Below are positions 17,417 to 25,469 of a stretch of DNA of 53,842 nucleotides, one piece after another. A model generated the notes under the pieces. That model made no database searches. It was not told the origin of the DNA and saw only the letters and a program-made list of their open reading frames with translations. Numbering within the stretch: the first letter of the stretch is position 1; each line of letters begins with the position of its first letter. Made by a program: the position numbers and the translations under genes. The DNA is from an uncultured Micromonospora sp. (GTDB lineage Bacteria > Actinomycetota > Actinomycetes > Mycobacteriales > Micromonosporaceae), in assembly GCA_937951935.1 (NCBI GenBank), contig CALGAM010000227.1, positions 1-53,842 on the forward strand, in the 5' to 3' direction.

Positions 17417-18292
17417 TCACGGGGTCGCCGGCAGCCGCTGCATCAGGGCGACGTAGCCGTCCTCCAGGGACGGCGCCGCCGGCCGGGCGTCCGGGCCGGG
17501 CGGGACCGGGCTGACCACCCGGTAGTGGGTGCCGTCGGCGCGGCTCACCGCCGAGACCACGACCCCGGCCGGCGGCGGTGCACCGGCCGGGGCCAGCACC
17601 TCCCAGGTGGCGCCCTCGCCGACCCGGACCAGGTCGGCGACCGTACCGGTGTAGACGACCCGGCCGGCGGCCATCACCGCCGCGTGCTGGCAGGTCTGTG
17701 CCACGTCCTCGACGATGTGCGTGCTGAGCAGCACGGTACGGTGCCCGGCCAGCCCGGCCAGCAGGGTCCGGAACCGGACCCGTTCCTGCGGGTCGAGGCC
17801 GGCGGTCGGCTCGTCGACGATGATCAGTGCGGGGTCGCCGAGCAGCGCCTGGGCGATCCCGACCCGCCGCCGCATCCCACCGGAGAAGCCCTTCATCCGC
17901 CGACCGGCCACCCCGGTCAGGTCGACGAGTTCCAGCAACTCGTCGACCTGGGCCCGGCGGGCCCGCGTGTCGTCCAGCCCCTTGAGCAGGCCGACGTAGT
18001 CGAGGAACTCGCGGGGCGTCAGGTCGGGGTAGAGCCCCAGGTCCTGCGGCAGGTAGCCGAGCCGCCGCTGGACGGCGATCCGGCCGGCACCGGTGGCCAG
18101 GTCGTGGCCACCGACCCGGACCTGGCCCGCGGTCGGTGGCAGGACGCCGGCCAGGATGCGCATCAGGGTGGTCTTGCCGGCTCCGTTGGCGCCGAGCAGC
18201 CCGTACATGCCGCCGGGAATGGTGAGGTCGACCGAGTGCAGTGCGGTGACCCTGCCGAACCGCCGGCTCAGCCGGGTGATCTGGATGTCCAT
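17417..18292 (-). CDS. ABC exporter ATP-binding protein (sigma-ABC operon)
   Basis: 291 aa. Walker A GANGAGKTT is at 34-42, signature FSGGM at 136-140, Walker B ALIIVDEP at 155-162, and an STHIVED switch region follows. The C-terminal ~70 residues are the variable tail seen in BcrA/CcmA-type exporters. The protein would hydrolyse ATP on the cytoplasmic face to drive the two permeases encoded just upstream. ATG 18292, preceded by AAAGG, is the right start; the longer open frame extends into the permease gene. It is the last gene of the operon and ends before a strong palindrome. Confidence 0.93.
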   Translation of the reverse strand: MDIQITRLSRRFGRVTALHSVDLTIPGGMYGLLGANGAGKTTLMRILAGVLPPTAGQVRVGGHDLATGAGRIAVQRRLGYLPQDLGLYPDLTPREFLDYVGLLKGLDDTRARRAQVDELLELVDLTGVAGRRMKGFSGGMRRRVGIAQALLGDPALIIVDEPTAGLDPQERVRFRTLLAGLAGHRTVLLSTHIVEDVAQTCQHAAVMAAGRVVYTGTVADLVRVGEGATWEVLAPAGAPPPAGVVVSAVSRADGTHYRVVSPVPPGPDARPAAPSLEDGYVALMQRLPATP

Positions 18293-18315
18293 GTCGCAAC
18301 CTTTCGAGTTCGGGG

Positions 18316-19113
18316 TCACGCGGTACGGCGACGGGAGCGGACGACTCCGGTCAGCAGCAGCGGCAGCAGCCCGCCGAGCAGGAGCAGCAGCACGCTGGTC
18401 AGGGCGCTCGCCGCGCTCGGCTCCGGCCGCAGGAACGACAGCCAGCCGGGCACCCCGGCGTACAGGGCCCGCTCGCCCAGCAGCCAACTCGCCGGGTAGT
18501 CGCCGACCGGGGTCAGCAGCGTGCCGGTCAGCGACGGCAGGAACTCCGGGCTGAGCATGTTGCCCCAGAACCAGTAGCCGACGAAGAGCACCCGGAACAG
18601 GGGTGACGAGAGCACCAGCGGGCACGCCAGGGCGAAACCGGCCACGAAGGCCAGCCCGGGCAGCATCACCACGACGAACGCCAGCACCGCCCAGCCGAGC
18701 AGCCGCGGGTCGCCCCGGTGCAGGCTCTCGTACCCACCGGCGGCGAGCATCAGCAGCAGCACCGGCGTCGCACTGGCGGCGAGCCCGCCGAGGTACTTCC
18801 CGGCCAACAGGCACCCCTGCCCCACCGGCAGGCTCTCCAGCAGCGCGGCGGTACGGAGTCTCTGGTCTCGGACCAGCCGGTCGGCGAGCACCATGCCGCA
18901 GCCGAGCGGCGCCATGATGCCGAGGAGCAACGCCCACCCGGCCATCACCTCGCCGGCCGAGGCCGTGTCCGGCAGGTGGGCCGGACCCCGGTCCCCCTGC
19001 GTGACGGCGAGCAGGCCGCACAGCAGGGTCACCGCCAGCCAGAGCGACCACCTGCGGATCTGCATCCGGAACTCGTACCGGACCACGGCCAGCAGCGCGG
19101 AGGTCCCCCTCAT
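18316..19113 (-). CDS. ABC-2 type permease (sigma-ABC operon)
   Basis: 265 aa with about six membrane helices. It starts with a cytoplasmic stretch (VRYEFRMQIRRWSLW) typical of ABC-2 permeases. A long loop separates helix 1 from helix 2. ATG 19113 has GAGGAGAG upstream and overlaps the stop of the preceding permease by four bases, so the two are translationally coupled. It should form the membrane channel with its neighbour permease and the ATPase. The transported substrate is unknown. Confidence 0.85.
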   Translation of the reverse strand: MRGTSALLAVVRYEFRMQIRRWSLWLAVTLLCGLLAVTQGDRGPAHLPDTASAGEVMAGWALLLGIMAPLGCGMVLADRLVRDQRLRTAALLESLPVGQGCLLAGKYLGGLAASATPVLLLMLAAGGYESLHRGDPRLLGWAVLAFVVVMLPGLAFVAGFALACPLVLSSPLFRVLFVGYWFWGNMLSPEFLPSLTGTLLTPVGDYPASWLLGERALYAGVPGWLSFLRPEPSAASALTSVLLLLLGGLLPLLLTGVVRSRRRTA

Positions 19114-19811
19114 CTCTCCTCCTCGGTCAGCAACAGGTGGGGACGGTGCAGCAGCGCCGCGACCGCCCCGACGGCCACCAGTCCGAGGGCGGTCAACGTC
19201 AGACGGTTGGGCCACCAGTCCTCGACGCCGAACCAGACGGTGGTGAACAGGAAGAACGGTCGCGCCCGGGTCTCGGTGCCGAACCAGTCCGCGAAGAGCA
19301 GCTCCCCCAGCCAGATGCCGGCGACCACCGTGGTGGCCAACGCCGGGCCGCGCCCGAGCACGCCCACCAGCACCGCCAGTCCGGCGAGCCCGAGTGTCGG
19401 TGCCAGCCAGACCAGCGGAGCCGCCGGTGATCGTGGCCCGGTCCACCAGCCGGTCAGGCCGAGCGCGGCGGAGAACACCAGTGCGCCGAGCGTCCCGGCC
19501 AGCGCCAGCACGCCGAGCCGGCGGGCGAGGGTACCCGGGTACCTGGTCGGCAGCGACAGCTGCAGTTCGCGGCAGCCGTCCCGGGCCACGATGCTCACCG
19601 CCGTCATGGCCACGGCCAGCGGCAACAGAACCTCCAGTGCGGCCAGGAGCAGCCGGCCGACCTGCTGTCGCGGCGCGCCGCCGCCCGCCGCGACCAGGGC
19701 CACCACCACCCCGAGCAGCAGGGCGGTCACCGGGGCCGCCCCGGCCACCCATCCGGCCCGCCGAGCCTCGTACCACCACAGCGGCAGTCGACGGGAAGAA
19801 AACCATCTCAC
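19110..19811 (-). CDS. ABC-2 type permease, second subunit (sigma-ABC operon)
   Basis: 233 aa from GTG 19811. The start is uncertain because there is no ribosome site, but it is the only good start codon between the anti-sigma stop and the first membrane helix. The short N terminus FSSRRLPLWWYEARRAGWV enters the membrane, and about six helices follow. The loop RDGCRELQLSLPTRYP is like the coupling helix region of ABC-2 permeases. Its stop overlaps the next permease start by four bases. It lies 134 bases after the anti-sigma stop, the only sizeable gap in the operon. Confidence 0.75.
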   Translation of the reverse strand: MRWFSSRRLPLWWYEARRAGWVAGAAPVTALLLGVVVALVAAGGGAPRQQVGRLLLAALEVLLPLAVAMTAVSIVARDGCRELQLSLPTRYPGTLARRLGVLALAGTLGALVFSAALGLTGWWTGPRSPAAPLVWLAPTLGLAGLAVLVGVLGRGPALATTVVAGIWLGELLFADWFGTETRARPFFLFTTVWFGVEDWWPNRLTLTALGLVAVGAVAALLHRPHLLLTEEER

Positions 19812-19945
19812 GTGTCTGGGTGGCCGGCGGCGGGCTTTCGGTTCACCCCGGCGGGGGTGACCGATCCCACACCGGGGCTCCGATCCCGACCCGACGGCTG
19901 GCCATCCCCCCGCCGCGGGGCAGGCGGGCGGGACGGCGGGGGACG

Positions 19946-20863
19946 CTACGGCCGCGCCGGCCGGCCCGGTAGGGACGGCAGGAGGGCCAGCGTGCCCGCC
20001 ACCAGGACGACGGCGCCGGCCAGCACCGGGCCGCTGGTCCGCCACAGGGGTTCGACCAGGTCGGCGACGGTGTGGTCGAGGAGGGCGGGGCCGGCCAGCA
20101 CCCGCACCCCCCACAGCGCCAACGCGGCCCCGACCCCACCCGCCGGCCGCCACAGCACCGACACCGTGAAGCTGAGCGCGGAGAGCAGCACCATCGGACC
20201 GAGCCAGGCGGCGAAGAGCCGGAGTGGGTCACCGAGGTCGGCCCAGGCCAGCCCGAGGGAGGCGAGCGACGCCGCCCCGAAGATCGCCCCGAGCACCAGG
20301 GTGAGCCGGGCCAGCAGTACCCGGCGCATCCCGGTGGGGCTGGCCGCCACCAGTTCGGCGGCCGGGTCGGCGCCGCCGCCGCACGCGCCGGCGACCGACA
20401 GCGCCGCGACCAGCGGTACGACCATGGCCAGCACCGCCCCGGAGTGGCCCGGTCGCGCCCAGGCGGCGCACGCGGTACCGACGGCGAGCACCGCCCCGGC
20501 AACCGGCCAGACCCGACGGTCAACCAGCCGCCACTGCCGGACGAGGATCCGTACCGCCCGCGCACCGGCGGCGCTGCCCGGGGTCGCCGCGTACCGGGGT
20601 ACGGTCAGCCGTGCGACCCGCCCGGTCGACACGAGCTCGCCCGCGGCCGAGAGTCGGGCCAGGACGGCGTCGAACAGCCCGGCAGGCGGCGCGGCGCCGG
20701 CACCGGCGCGCTGTCGCACCGCACCGGCCACCCGGCGCCAGGACGCGACCTCGGCGGCGCAGTCACGGCACCGCGCGACGTGCCGGGCGACCCGGTCGGC
20801 CGCCTCGTCGTCGGGCAGTGTTCCCGCGACGAAGGACGCCAACAGATCGCTGGGGTGTCTCAT
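19946..20863 (-). CDS. Membrane anti-sigma factor with zinc-finger (zf-HC2) domain
   Basis: 305 aa. An N-terminal HX3CX2C zinc-binding anti-sigma motif is at His28, Cys32, Cys35. About six membrane helices follow from residue 120, far more than the single helix of usual anti-sigma factors. The start overlaps the sigma gene stop by four bases (ATGA), and GGGAGG precedes it. The N-terminal domain should hold the sigma factor inactive at the membrane; the large membrane domain looks like an ABC-2 permease-like or sensor module (inference). Together with the downstream ABC exporter it suggests that exporter status or membrane stress is signalled to the sigma factor. Confidence 0.83.
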   Translation of the reverse strand: MRHPSDLLASFVAGTLPDDEAADRVARHVARCRDCAAEVASWRRVAGAVRQRAGAGAAPPAGLFDAVLARLSAAGELVSTGRVARLTVPRYAATPGSAAGARAVRILVRQWRLVDRRVWPVAGAVLAVGTACAAWARPGHSGAVLAMVVPLVAALSVAGACGGGADPAAELVAASPTGMRRVLLARLTLVLGAIFGAASLASLGLAWADLGDPLRLFAAWLGPMVLLSALSFTVSVLWRPAGGVGAALALWGVRVLAGPALLDHTVADLVEPLWRTSGPVLAGAVVLVAGTLALLPSLPGRPARP

Positions 20864-21537
20864 CCTCCCCTCCCCCCTGCCTCGACGCCGACCCGCCGCC
20901 GCGCCGTTCGCGCCGCCGGCGCACCCGCCGACGGTCGTGGCGTGCCGGGCGGTGGCGCAGAACCCCGCGCGCCCGGTGTGCTCGACCGGTCGGGCGTCCC
21001 GGCATCGTCGGCCGACAGCGCCCGGGCGAGGCTGGCCCGGGCGTGGAACAGCCGGCTCTTCACGGTGCCGACCGGGACACCGAGCACCTCGGCGATCTCG
21101 GCGTGGGACAACCCGGCGCCGAACGCGAGGTCGAGCACCTCCCGATGTGCCGGCGCCAACCCGGCCAGGGCGGCGGCGACCGCCCCGGCGTCGGCCCGGG
21201 CCAGCACCACCGCCTCCGGCCCGGGCCCGCCGTCCGGGAGGTCCGCCGCGGCCTCCACCGGCAGCGGCGACGGGCGGGAGACGGGAAGCCGGCGCAGCGC
21301 CTGCCGCCGGCAGATGCCGAACAACCAGGTCCGCACGGTCGAGCGCCCCTCGAACCCGGCGGCGCCCCGCCACAGCGCCAGGAGGGTGTCCTGGACCGCC
21401 TCCTCGGCACGTCCCCGGTCCGCGAGCAGCCCTTCGGCGTACGCCAGCAGCGCCCGGCCGTGCCGGGCGTACAGCGCTGCGAAGGCTTGCTGGTCACCGG
21501 TGGCGACCCGGTCCAGCAGCGGCCGGTCCTCGTCCAT
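20860..21537 (-). CDS. ECF-type RNA polymerase sigma factor
   Basis: 225 aa. Region 2 covers about residues 15-80 with the helix EEAVQDTLLALWRG, and region 4 covers about 120-170 with the helix-turn-helix LSHAEIAEVLGVPVGTVKSRL. No region 1.1 or 3 is present, as in ECF sigma factors. A Pro/Gly/Arg-rich tail of about 45 residues follows region 4. It is the first gene of the sigma/anti-sigma/ABC operon and overlaps the anti-sigma start by four bases. It probably directs transcription of its own operon, as many ECF factors do (inference). ATG 21537 lacks an obvious ribosome site. Confidence 0.92.
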   Translation of the reverse strand: MDEDRPLLDRVATGDQQAFAALYARHGRALLAYAEGLLADRGRAEEAVQDTLLALWRGAAGFEGRSTVRTWLFGICRRQALRRLPVSRPSPLPVEAAADLPDGGPGPEAVVLARADAGAVAAALAGLAPAHREVLDLAFGAGLSHAEIAEVLGVPVGTVKSRLFHARASLARALSADDAGTPDRSSTPGARGSAPPPGTPRPSAGAPAARTARRRVGVEAGGRGG

Positions 21538-21558
21538 CCGTTACTGGGTGGTCCGGCG

Positions 21559-21585
21559 GGCCGCCGGGGTTCACCACCGGCGGCC
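21559..21585. promoter_or_regulatory. Inverted repeat upstream of the sigma operon
   Basis: Nine-base perfect arms (GGCCGCCGG / CCGGCGGCC) around a nine-base loop lie 22 to 48 bases upstream of the sigma ATG. It could be a 5' leader hairpin or an operator controlling the operon. Confidence 0.35.
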
Positions 21586-21742
21586 GATTGTGCGACGGAT
21601 CACACCCCGGTCGTCGTACGGAGGCGGCCGCGGTCAGCCGGTGACCAGCGCCACGAGCTGTCGTGCGGTGCCGTCGGCCGCGGCGGCGCCCCGCGGTGAC
21701 CCGGCTCGGGTGCGGCGACCCGGTGGGGTGGACGCCCGGCGG

Positions 21743-21748
21743 TAGGCT
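21743..21748 (+). promoter_or_regulatory. Leaderless -10 element of methyltransferase gene
   Basis: TAGGCT stands seven bases before the GTG at 21756, with no ribosome site between. It supports GTG 21756 over an in-frame GTG-type start at 21663. Confidence 0.5.
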
Positions 21749-21755
21749 GACCCCC

Positions 21756-22385
21756 GTGGATGCCTCGGAGTGGGACCGGCGCTACGCCAGCGTGGACCTG
21801 CTCTGGAGTGCGGAGCCCAACCGGTGGGTCGCCGCCGAGCTGGCGGAGCTGCCGCCGGGACGGGCGCTCGACCTCGCCGCCGGGGAGGGCCGCAACGCGA
21901 TCTGGCTCGCCGGCCGAGGGTGGCACGTCACCGCCGTCGACTTCTCGGCGGTGGCGGTCGACAAGGGACGCGCCGCCGCCGAGGCGGCGCAGGTCACCGT
22001 GGACTGGCTCGTCGCCGACCTACTCGACTACCGCCCCGCCAGGGCCAGCGTCGACCTGGTGCTGGTGGCGTACCTGCACCTGCCGCCGGCCCAACTCCGC
22101 ACGGTGCTGCGTCGGGGGGTGCGGGCGCTGGCGCCCGGAGGCGTGCTGCTGGTGGTCGGGCACGACGTCCGCAACCTGGTCGACGGCACCGGTGGTCCGC
22201 AGGATCCCACCCTGCTGTACGACCCGGATGTCCTCGCGGCGGATCTGGTCGCCGCCGACGAGCGGTGGCCCGGACCGGGCGGGCCGCTACGGGTGGAACG
22301 CGCCGAGCGGGTGCGGCGACCGGTGCCCGGCGCGCCACGGGACGCCGTCGACACCCTGGTCCGGGCCCGCCGGGCGGCGTCGTGA
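21756..22385 (+). CDS. Class I SAM-dependent methyltransferase
   Basis: 209 aa from GTG 21756. SAM-binding motif I is ALDLAAGEGRNAIWLA (38-53), motif II/acidic end VTAVDFS, and a post-motif strand VDWLVADLLDY. The beginning WDRRYASVDLLWSAEPNRWV resembles the small TehB-like/UbiE-like methyltransferases of actinobacteria. It would transfer a methyl group from SAM to an unidentified small molecule in the cytoplasm. Its stop overlaps the GNAT start by four bases (GTGA), so both enzymes are made together and may modify the same compound (inference). Confidence 0.87.
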   Translation: MDASEWDRRYASVDLLWSAEPNRWVAAELAELPPGRALDLAAGEGRNAIWLAGRGWHVTAVDFSAVAVDKGRAAAEAAQVTVDWLVADLLDYRPARASVDLVLVAYLHLPPAQLRTVLRRGVRALAPGGVLLVVGHDVRNLVDGTGGPQDPTLLYDPDVLAADLVAADERWPGPGGPLRVERAERVRRPVPGAPRDAVDTLVRARRAAS

Positions 22386-22912
22386 CCCGGCTGCGGACCG
22401 TCGACGGCGCCGGGGCCCTCGCCCTGCGCGGTCCGCTGGTCGAGACGTACACGGCGGTCTTCTGCGCACCGCCGTGGAACGAGTCCCCGGACCGGGCCGC
22501 CCGTTTCGCGGACCTGCTGGTCGACTGGGTCCACCAACCCGGCTTCCGGCTCGTCCTCGCCGGCGACGACGACGCGCCCGCCGGCTTCGCGCTCGGCCTG
22601 TCGACTCCGGAGCCCTTCCCCAGCACCCGCGCCTACGGCCAGGTACGCCGACTCCTCGGCCCGGCCGTCGAGACGCTCTGCGGTTGGCTGGAGGTCGCCG
22701 AACTGGCCGTACGCCCGCAGGCGCGCCGTGCCGGACTCGGGCGTGCGCTGCTGGCCACACTCGTCGGCGACCGGCCGGCGTGGCTGCTCACCGTCCCGAC
22801 GGTGGCCGGTACCACCGCGTTCTACGACACCGCCGGCTGGTCGCGGCGCGCCACCGGGTACGGGATCACCGTCTACACCAACCGGCCCCTCACCGACGCC
22901 GGGCAGGGCTGA
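22382..22912 (+). CDS. GNAT family N-acetyltransferase
   Basis: 176 aa from GTG 22382, overlapping the methyltransferase stop by four bases. The GNAT core shows the beta4 strand LEVAELAVRPQARRAGLGRALL, whose RRAGLG is the acetyl-CoA pyrophosphate loop, and a C-terminal FYDTAGWSRR motif. The N-terminal half (YTAVFCAPPWNESPDRA) resembles acetyltransferases that act on small molecules. The acceptor is unknown. Translational coupling with the methyltransferase suggests a joint function. Confidence 0.87.
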   Translation: MTRLRTVDGAGALALRGPLVETYTAVFCAPPWNESPDRAARFADLLVDWVHQPGFRLVLAGDDDAPAGFALGLSTPEPFPSTRAYGQVRRLLGPAVETLCGWLEVAELAVRPQARRAGLGRALLATLVGDRPAWLLTVPTVAGTTAFYDTAGWSRRATGYGITVYTNRPLTDAGQG

Positions 22913-23020
22913 CCCGCGGCCGGGGGCGGCGGGCCGGGCGGGGCCGGGTGTCGACGGAAACCACTCACGGCCCGGTGCCGGCCACCCCGTCGGGTGCACC
23001 ACCGGGCGTTCCGCCCGCCG

Positions 23021-23470
23021 CTACTCGCGTCGGGTGACGCCCGCGGACCGCATCCCGGTCTCCCGCTCCCACGCGTTGTCGCCGAGCTCGTCGAGCCCCG
23101 TGTCGTCGTCGGGGAAGGGACGGCGGGGCGGCGCCGGATCCGGAGGGGCGCCGGGCCCCGCCTCGGGAATCCGGCTCGGTTCGACCGTGCCGAAGCCGTG
23201 CCGCCCAGACGCCGGCGACCAGGGGACGACCTCCTCGCCGTCGGTCTGCTGCCCGACCGCGGCCGGGCCGGCCCGCCGCTCGGCGCGCCGGCCCGGCGGC
23301 AGTCCGGCCGGCTCGCTTCCCTCGTTCAGCGGGGAATCCTCGCCGGCTCCCCATGCCGGGTCCCGGTCCGCGGTGCCGCCGGTGACCCCCCACGGCTCGG
23401 CCGACTCCGGACCGCCCGTGCGCCCGGCCTCGTCGCCGCCACGCTTCGCAGGCCGCCTGCTCGCGCTCAT
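23021..23470 (-). CDS. Hypothetical disordered protein
   Basis: 149 aa, not recognised. The sequence is rich in Gly, Pro, Arg, Glu and Asp and has no hydrophobic core or membrane segment, so it is probably disordered and soluble. The end carries an acidic patch (PDDDTGLDELGDNAWERE). ATG 23470, with AAGGTGG upstream, is preferred over upstream starts in the same frame because the region 23471-23650 looks non-coding. Codon use is like its neighbours. No function can be given. Confidence 0.6.
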   Translation of the reverse strand: MSASRRPAKRGGDEAGRTGGPESAEPWGVTGGTADRDPAWGAGEDSPLNEGSEPAGLPPGRRAERRAGPAAVGQQTDGEEVVPWSPASGRHGFGTVEPSRIPEAGPGAPPDPAPPRRPFPDDDTGLDELGDNAWERETGMRSAGVTRRE

Positions 23471-23692
23471 CGCATCCACCTTCGCTGACGGATCCCTCGT
23501 CGCCGGGCCGGTGACGCCCGGTTGGTACGGGTATCCGTTTCCCCGCCGGGGCCACGGCATGCGCCCGAAGACCCGTCGGCCGCACGGGAGGGATCGGGAA
23601 AAGGGACGCCATGACCCGGTGGGGACGGACGGGCGTGGGAGGGACGGCACGTTCCGCCGGCGCGGAAACCGCCCGGGAAGGCGCGCGGACTC

Positions 23693-25249
23693 CTAGTCGA
23701 GGTGTCGGACCGCGGGCCAGAGCTCGGCCCAGGACTGTCGCCGGTCCCGGCACACCACGATCGGCGTGCCCTGTTCCTCGTTGTCGACGCCGACGCCGTT
23801 GTCGAGCCGCCCGGCGAGCACACACGTGCCGAAGAACCGGGCAAGCCGGGGCGGCTCGCCGACCCCGACGCCGACCAGCACCGTCGCCGACTCCGGTGGC
23901 GGCCCGTAGGAGCCGAGCTCGTTGTGGCCACTGTAGATCGCGGGCAGCCGTGGGCCGCCGAGGCGGGTGAGGGCGCCCGCCTCCCCGTAGTTGGCGGTGA
24001 GCACCACGGCCCGGGCCCGGTCGGCGGCGGGCAGGGCGGCGTACGCCTCGACGACCTGGTCGACGTAGCGGGGCCAGCCGACGGAGTCGGCGGCGGTGAT
24101 GTTGATCGCCGGGATCGGACTGTCGCCGAGCGTGCGGACCGGCAGCAGCGGTAGCGCCGTCACCGCGCTCACCACGGCGTTGAGCACGGCGGCCGTCGCC
24201 ACCAGGCCGAGCCGGAGGCGGCGGGCACCCCGTCGGAGCCAGTCGGCGGTGACCACGCACCCGGCGGCGAAGAGCGCCCCGATCAGCCCGTACGGGTAGT
24301 ACGGCTGGCCGCCGGCCACCACCACCAGCAGGCAGATCACCGGGTACGCGACCGCGACCGCCCGTACCGGTCGCCACTGTGGACGGCGCAGCAGTGCGAC
24401 CAGGCCGGCGATCCAGACGGCGGCCAGTGGCGGACCGAGCAGGACGAGCTGGAACGGCACGAAGGTGCTCCGGGACTCGGCGCCCCGGTCCTCGGCGATC
24501 GCCCCGGCCATGTCGGCCTGTGGCAGGCCGTGGGTGAGCTGGTAGCCGAGGTTGGGCGCGCCGACGACCAGGGCGACCGCGACCCCGGCCCAGAGCCAGG
24601 GACCGAGCAGGACCCGCCGTGGCCCCGCGACGAGCAGCCCCAGGCCGAGTCCGATCAGGAGCAGCACGACGAGGAGCTTGTTGTAGAGGCCCACGCCCAC
24701 CACCAGCCCGGCGACGAGCCACCACCGGGGCCGGTCGCGCAGCAGCGCCCGGGTGACGCAGAACAGGAGGGCGAGCCACACCACCAGATCCACGGTGGCG
24801 GTGAGAAGCACGTGGCCGAAGATCAGGGTCGTGGCGCCGGTGCCCAGACCGATCGCGGCCAGGGTCTGGGCCCGGGCCGTGCCGCCGAACTCCCGGGCCA
24901 GCAGGGCGGCGAGCAGCGTCGTCGCGACCACACAGAGGGTCGCCGGGATCCGCAGGCCCCACAGCGAACCGCCGAAGAGCGTGTCGGCGAGCCGCGCCAG
25001 CGCCGGAGTGAGCGGCGGCTGGTCCTGGTAGCCCCAGGCCGGTCGGAGCATCAGGAAGTACAGCTCGTCGCGGTGGTATCCGTAACCGTTGCTGGTGGCC
25101 AGCAACAGCGCCCCGACCACGGTGGCGACGGCGCCCACCGGGCGCCAGGCCAGCGGCGGGAGTGGGACGGCAGACGTGGGGGCGGCCTCGTCGGAGGCGT
25201 CGGGGCGCGGGGCGGACGCACCACCCCGGGGCGCGGATCGGGTCGGCAT
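23693..25249 (-). CDS. GT39/ArnT-type membrane glycosyltransferase
   Basis: 518 aa. A Pro-rich cytoplasmic start is followed by about ten to twelve membrane helices. The first outer loop carries HRDELYFLMLRPAWGYQDQPPL, the DE and QPPL pattern of PMT/ArnT-type enzymes that use polyprenyl-phosphate sugars. A globular C-terminal domain of about 130 residues lies outside. Such enzymes transfer a sugar to proteins or lipids on the outer face of the membrane. ATG 25249 has AAGGAAGG before it. It is downstream of the DUF5682 operon but separated by a hairpin terminator and 220 bases, so it is probably a separate unit. Confidence 0.85.
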   Translation of the reverse strand: MPTRSAPRGGASAPRPDASDEAAPTSAVPLPPLAWRPVGAVATVVGALLLATSNGYGYHRDELYFLMLRPAWGYQDQPPLTPALARLADTLFGGSLWGLRIPATLCVVATTLLAALLAREFGGTARAQTLAAIGLGTGATTLIFGHVLLTATVDLVVWLALLFCVTRALLRDRPRWWLVAGLVVGVGLYNKLLVVLLLIGLGLGLLVAGPRRVLLGPWLWAGVAVALVVGAPNLGYQLTHGLPQADMAGAIAEDRGAESRSTFVPFQLVLLGPPLAAVWIAGLVALLRRPQWRPVRAVAVAYPVICLLVVVAGGQPYYPYGLIGALFAAGCVVTADWLRRGARRLRLGLVATAAVLNAVVSAVTALPLLPVRTLGDSPIPAINITAADSVGWPRYVDQVVEAYAALPAADRARAVVLTANYGEAGALTRLGGPRLPAIYSGHNELGSYGPPPESATVLVGVGVGEPPRLARFFGTCVLAGRLDNGVGVDNEEQGTPIVVCRDRRQSWAELWPAVRHLD

Positions 25250-25401
25250 GGCCTTCCTTTCGGGCGTACCGTCGGCGACCGGCCGGGGTCGACCGCCGGC
25301 GCGTGGACAGTCGGCTGCCGCTCGGGGCCGTCGTGGCGCCCCGATCCGCAACACCTTTCCCGCATGGTCTGACGGCCAGGCGTGGCTGTCAACGCGCTGG
25401 C

Positions 25402-25434
25402 CCCGCCACCGGCGCCGACGTCGCCGGTGGCGGG
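25402..25434. terminator. Terminator of the DUF5682/MoxR/vWA operon
   Basis: A 13-bp perfect stem (25402-25414 with 25422-25434) closes a seven-base loop. It lies 36 bases beyond the DUF5682 stop, in the direction of transcription. Confidence 0.7.
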
Positions 25435-25469
25435 TGGGCCCACCTCCGCTGTCGTCACGGTCCGCCGAA

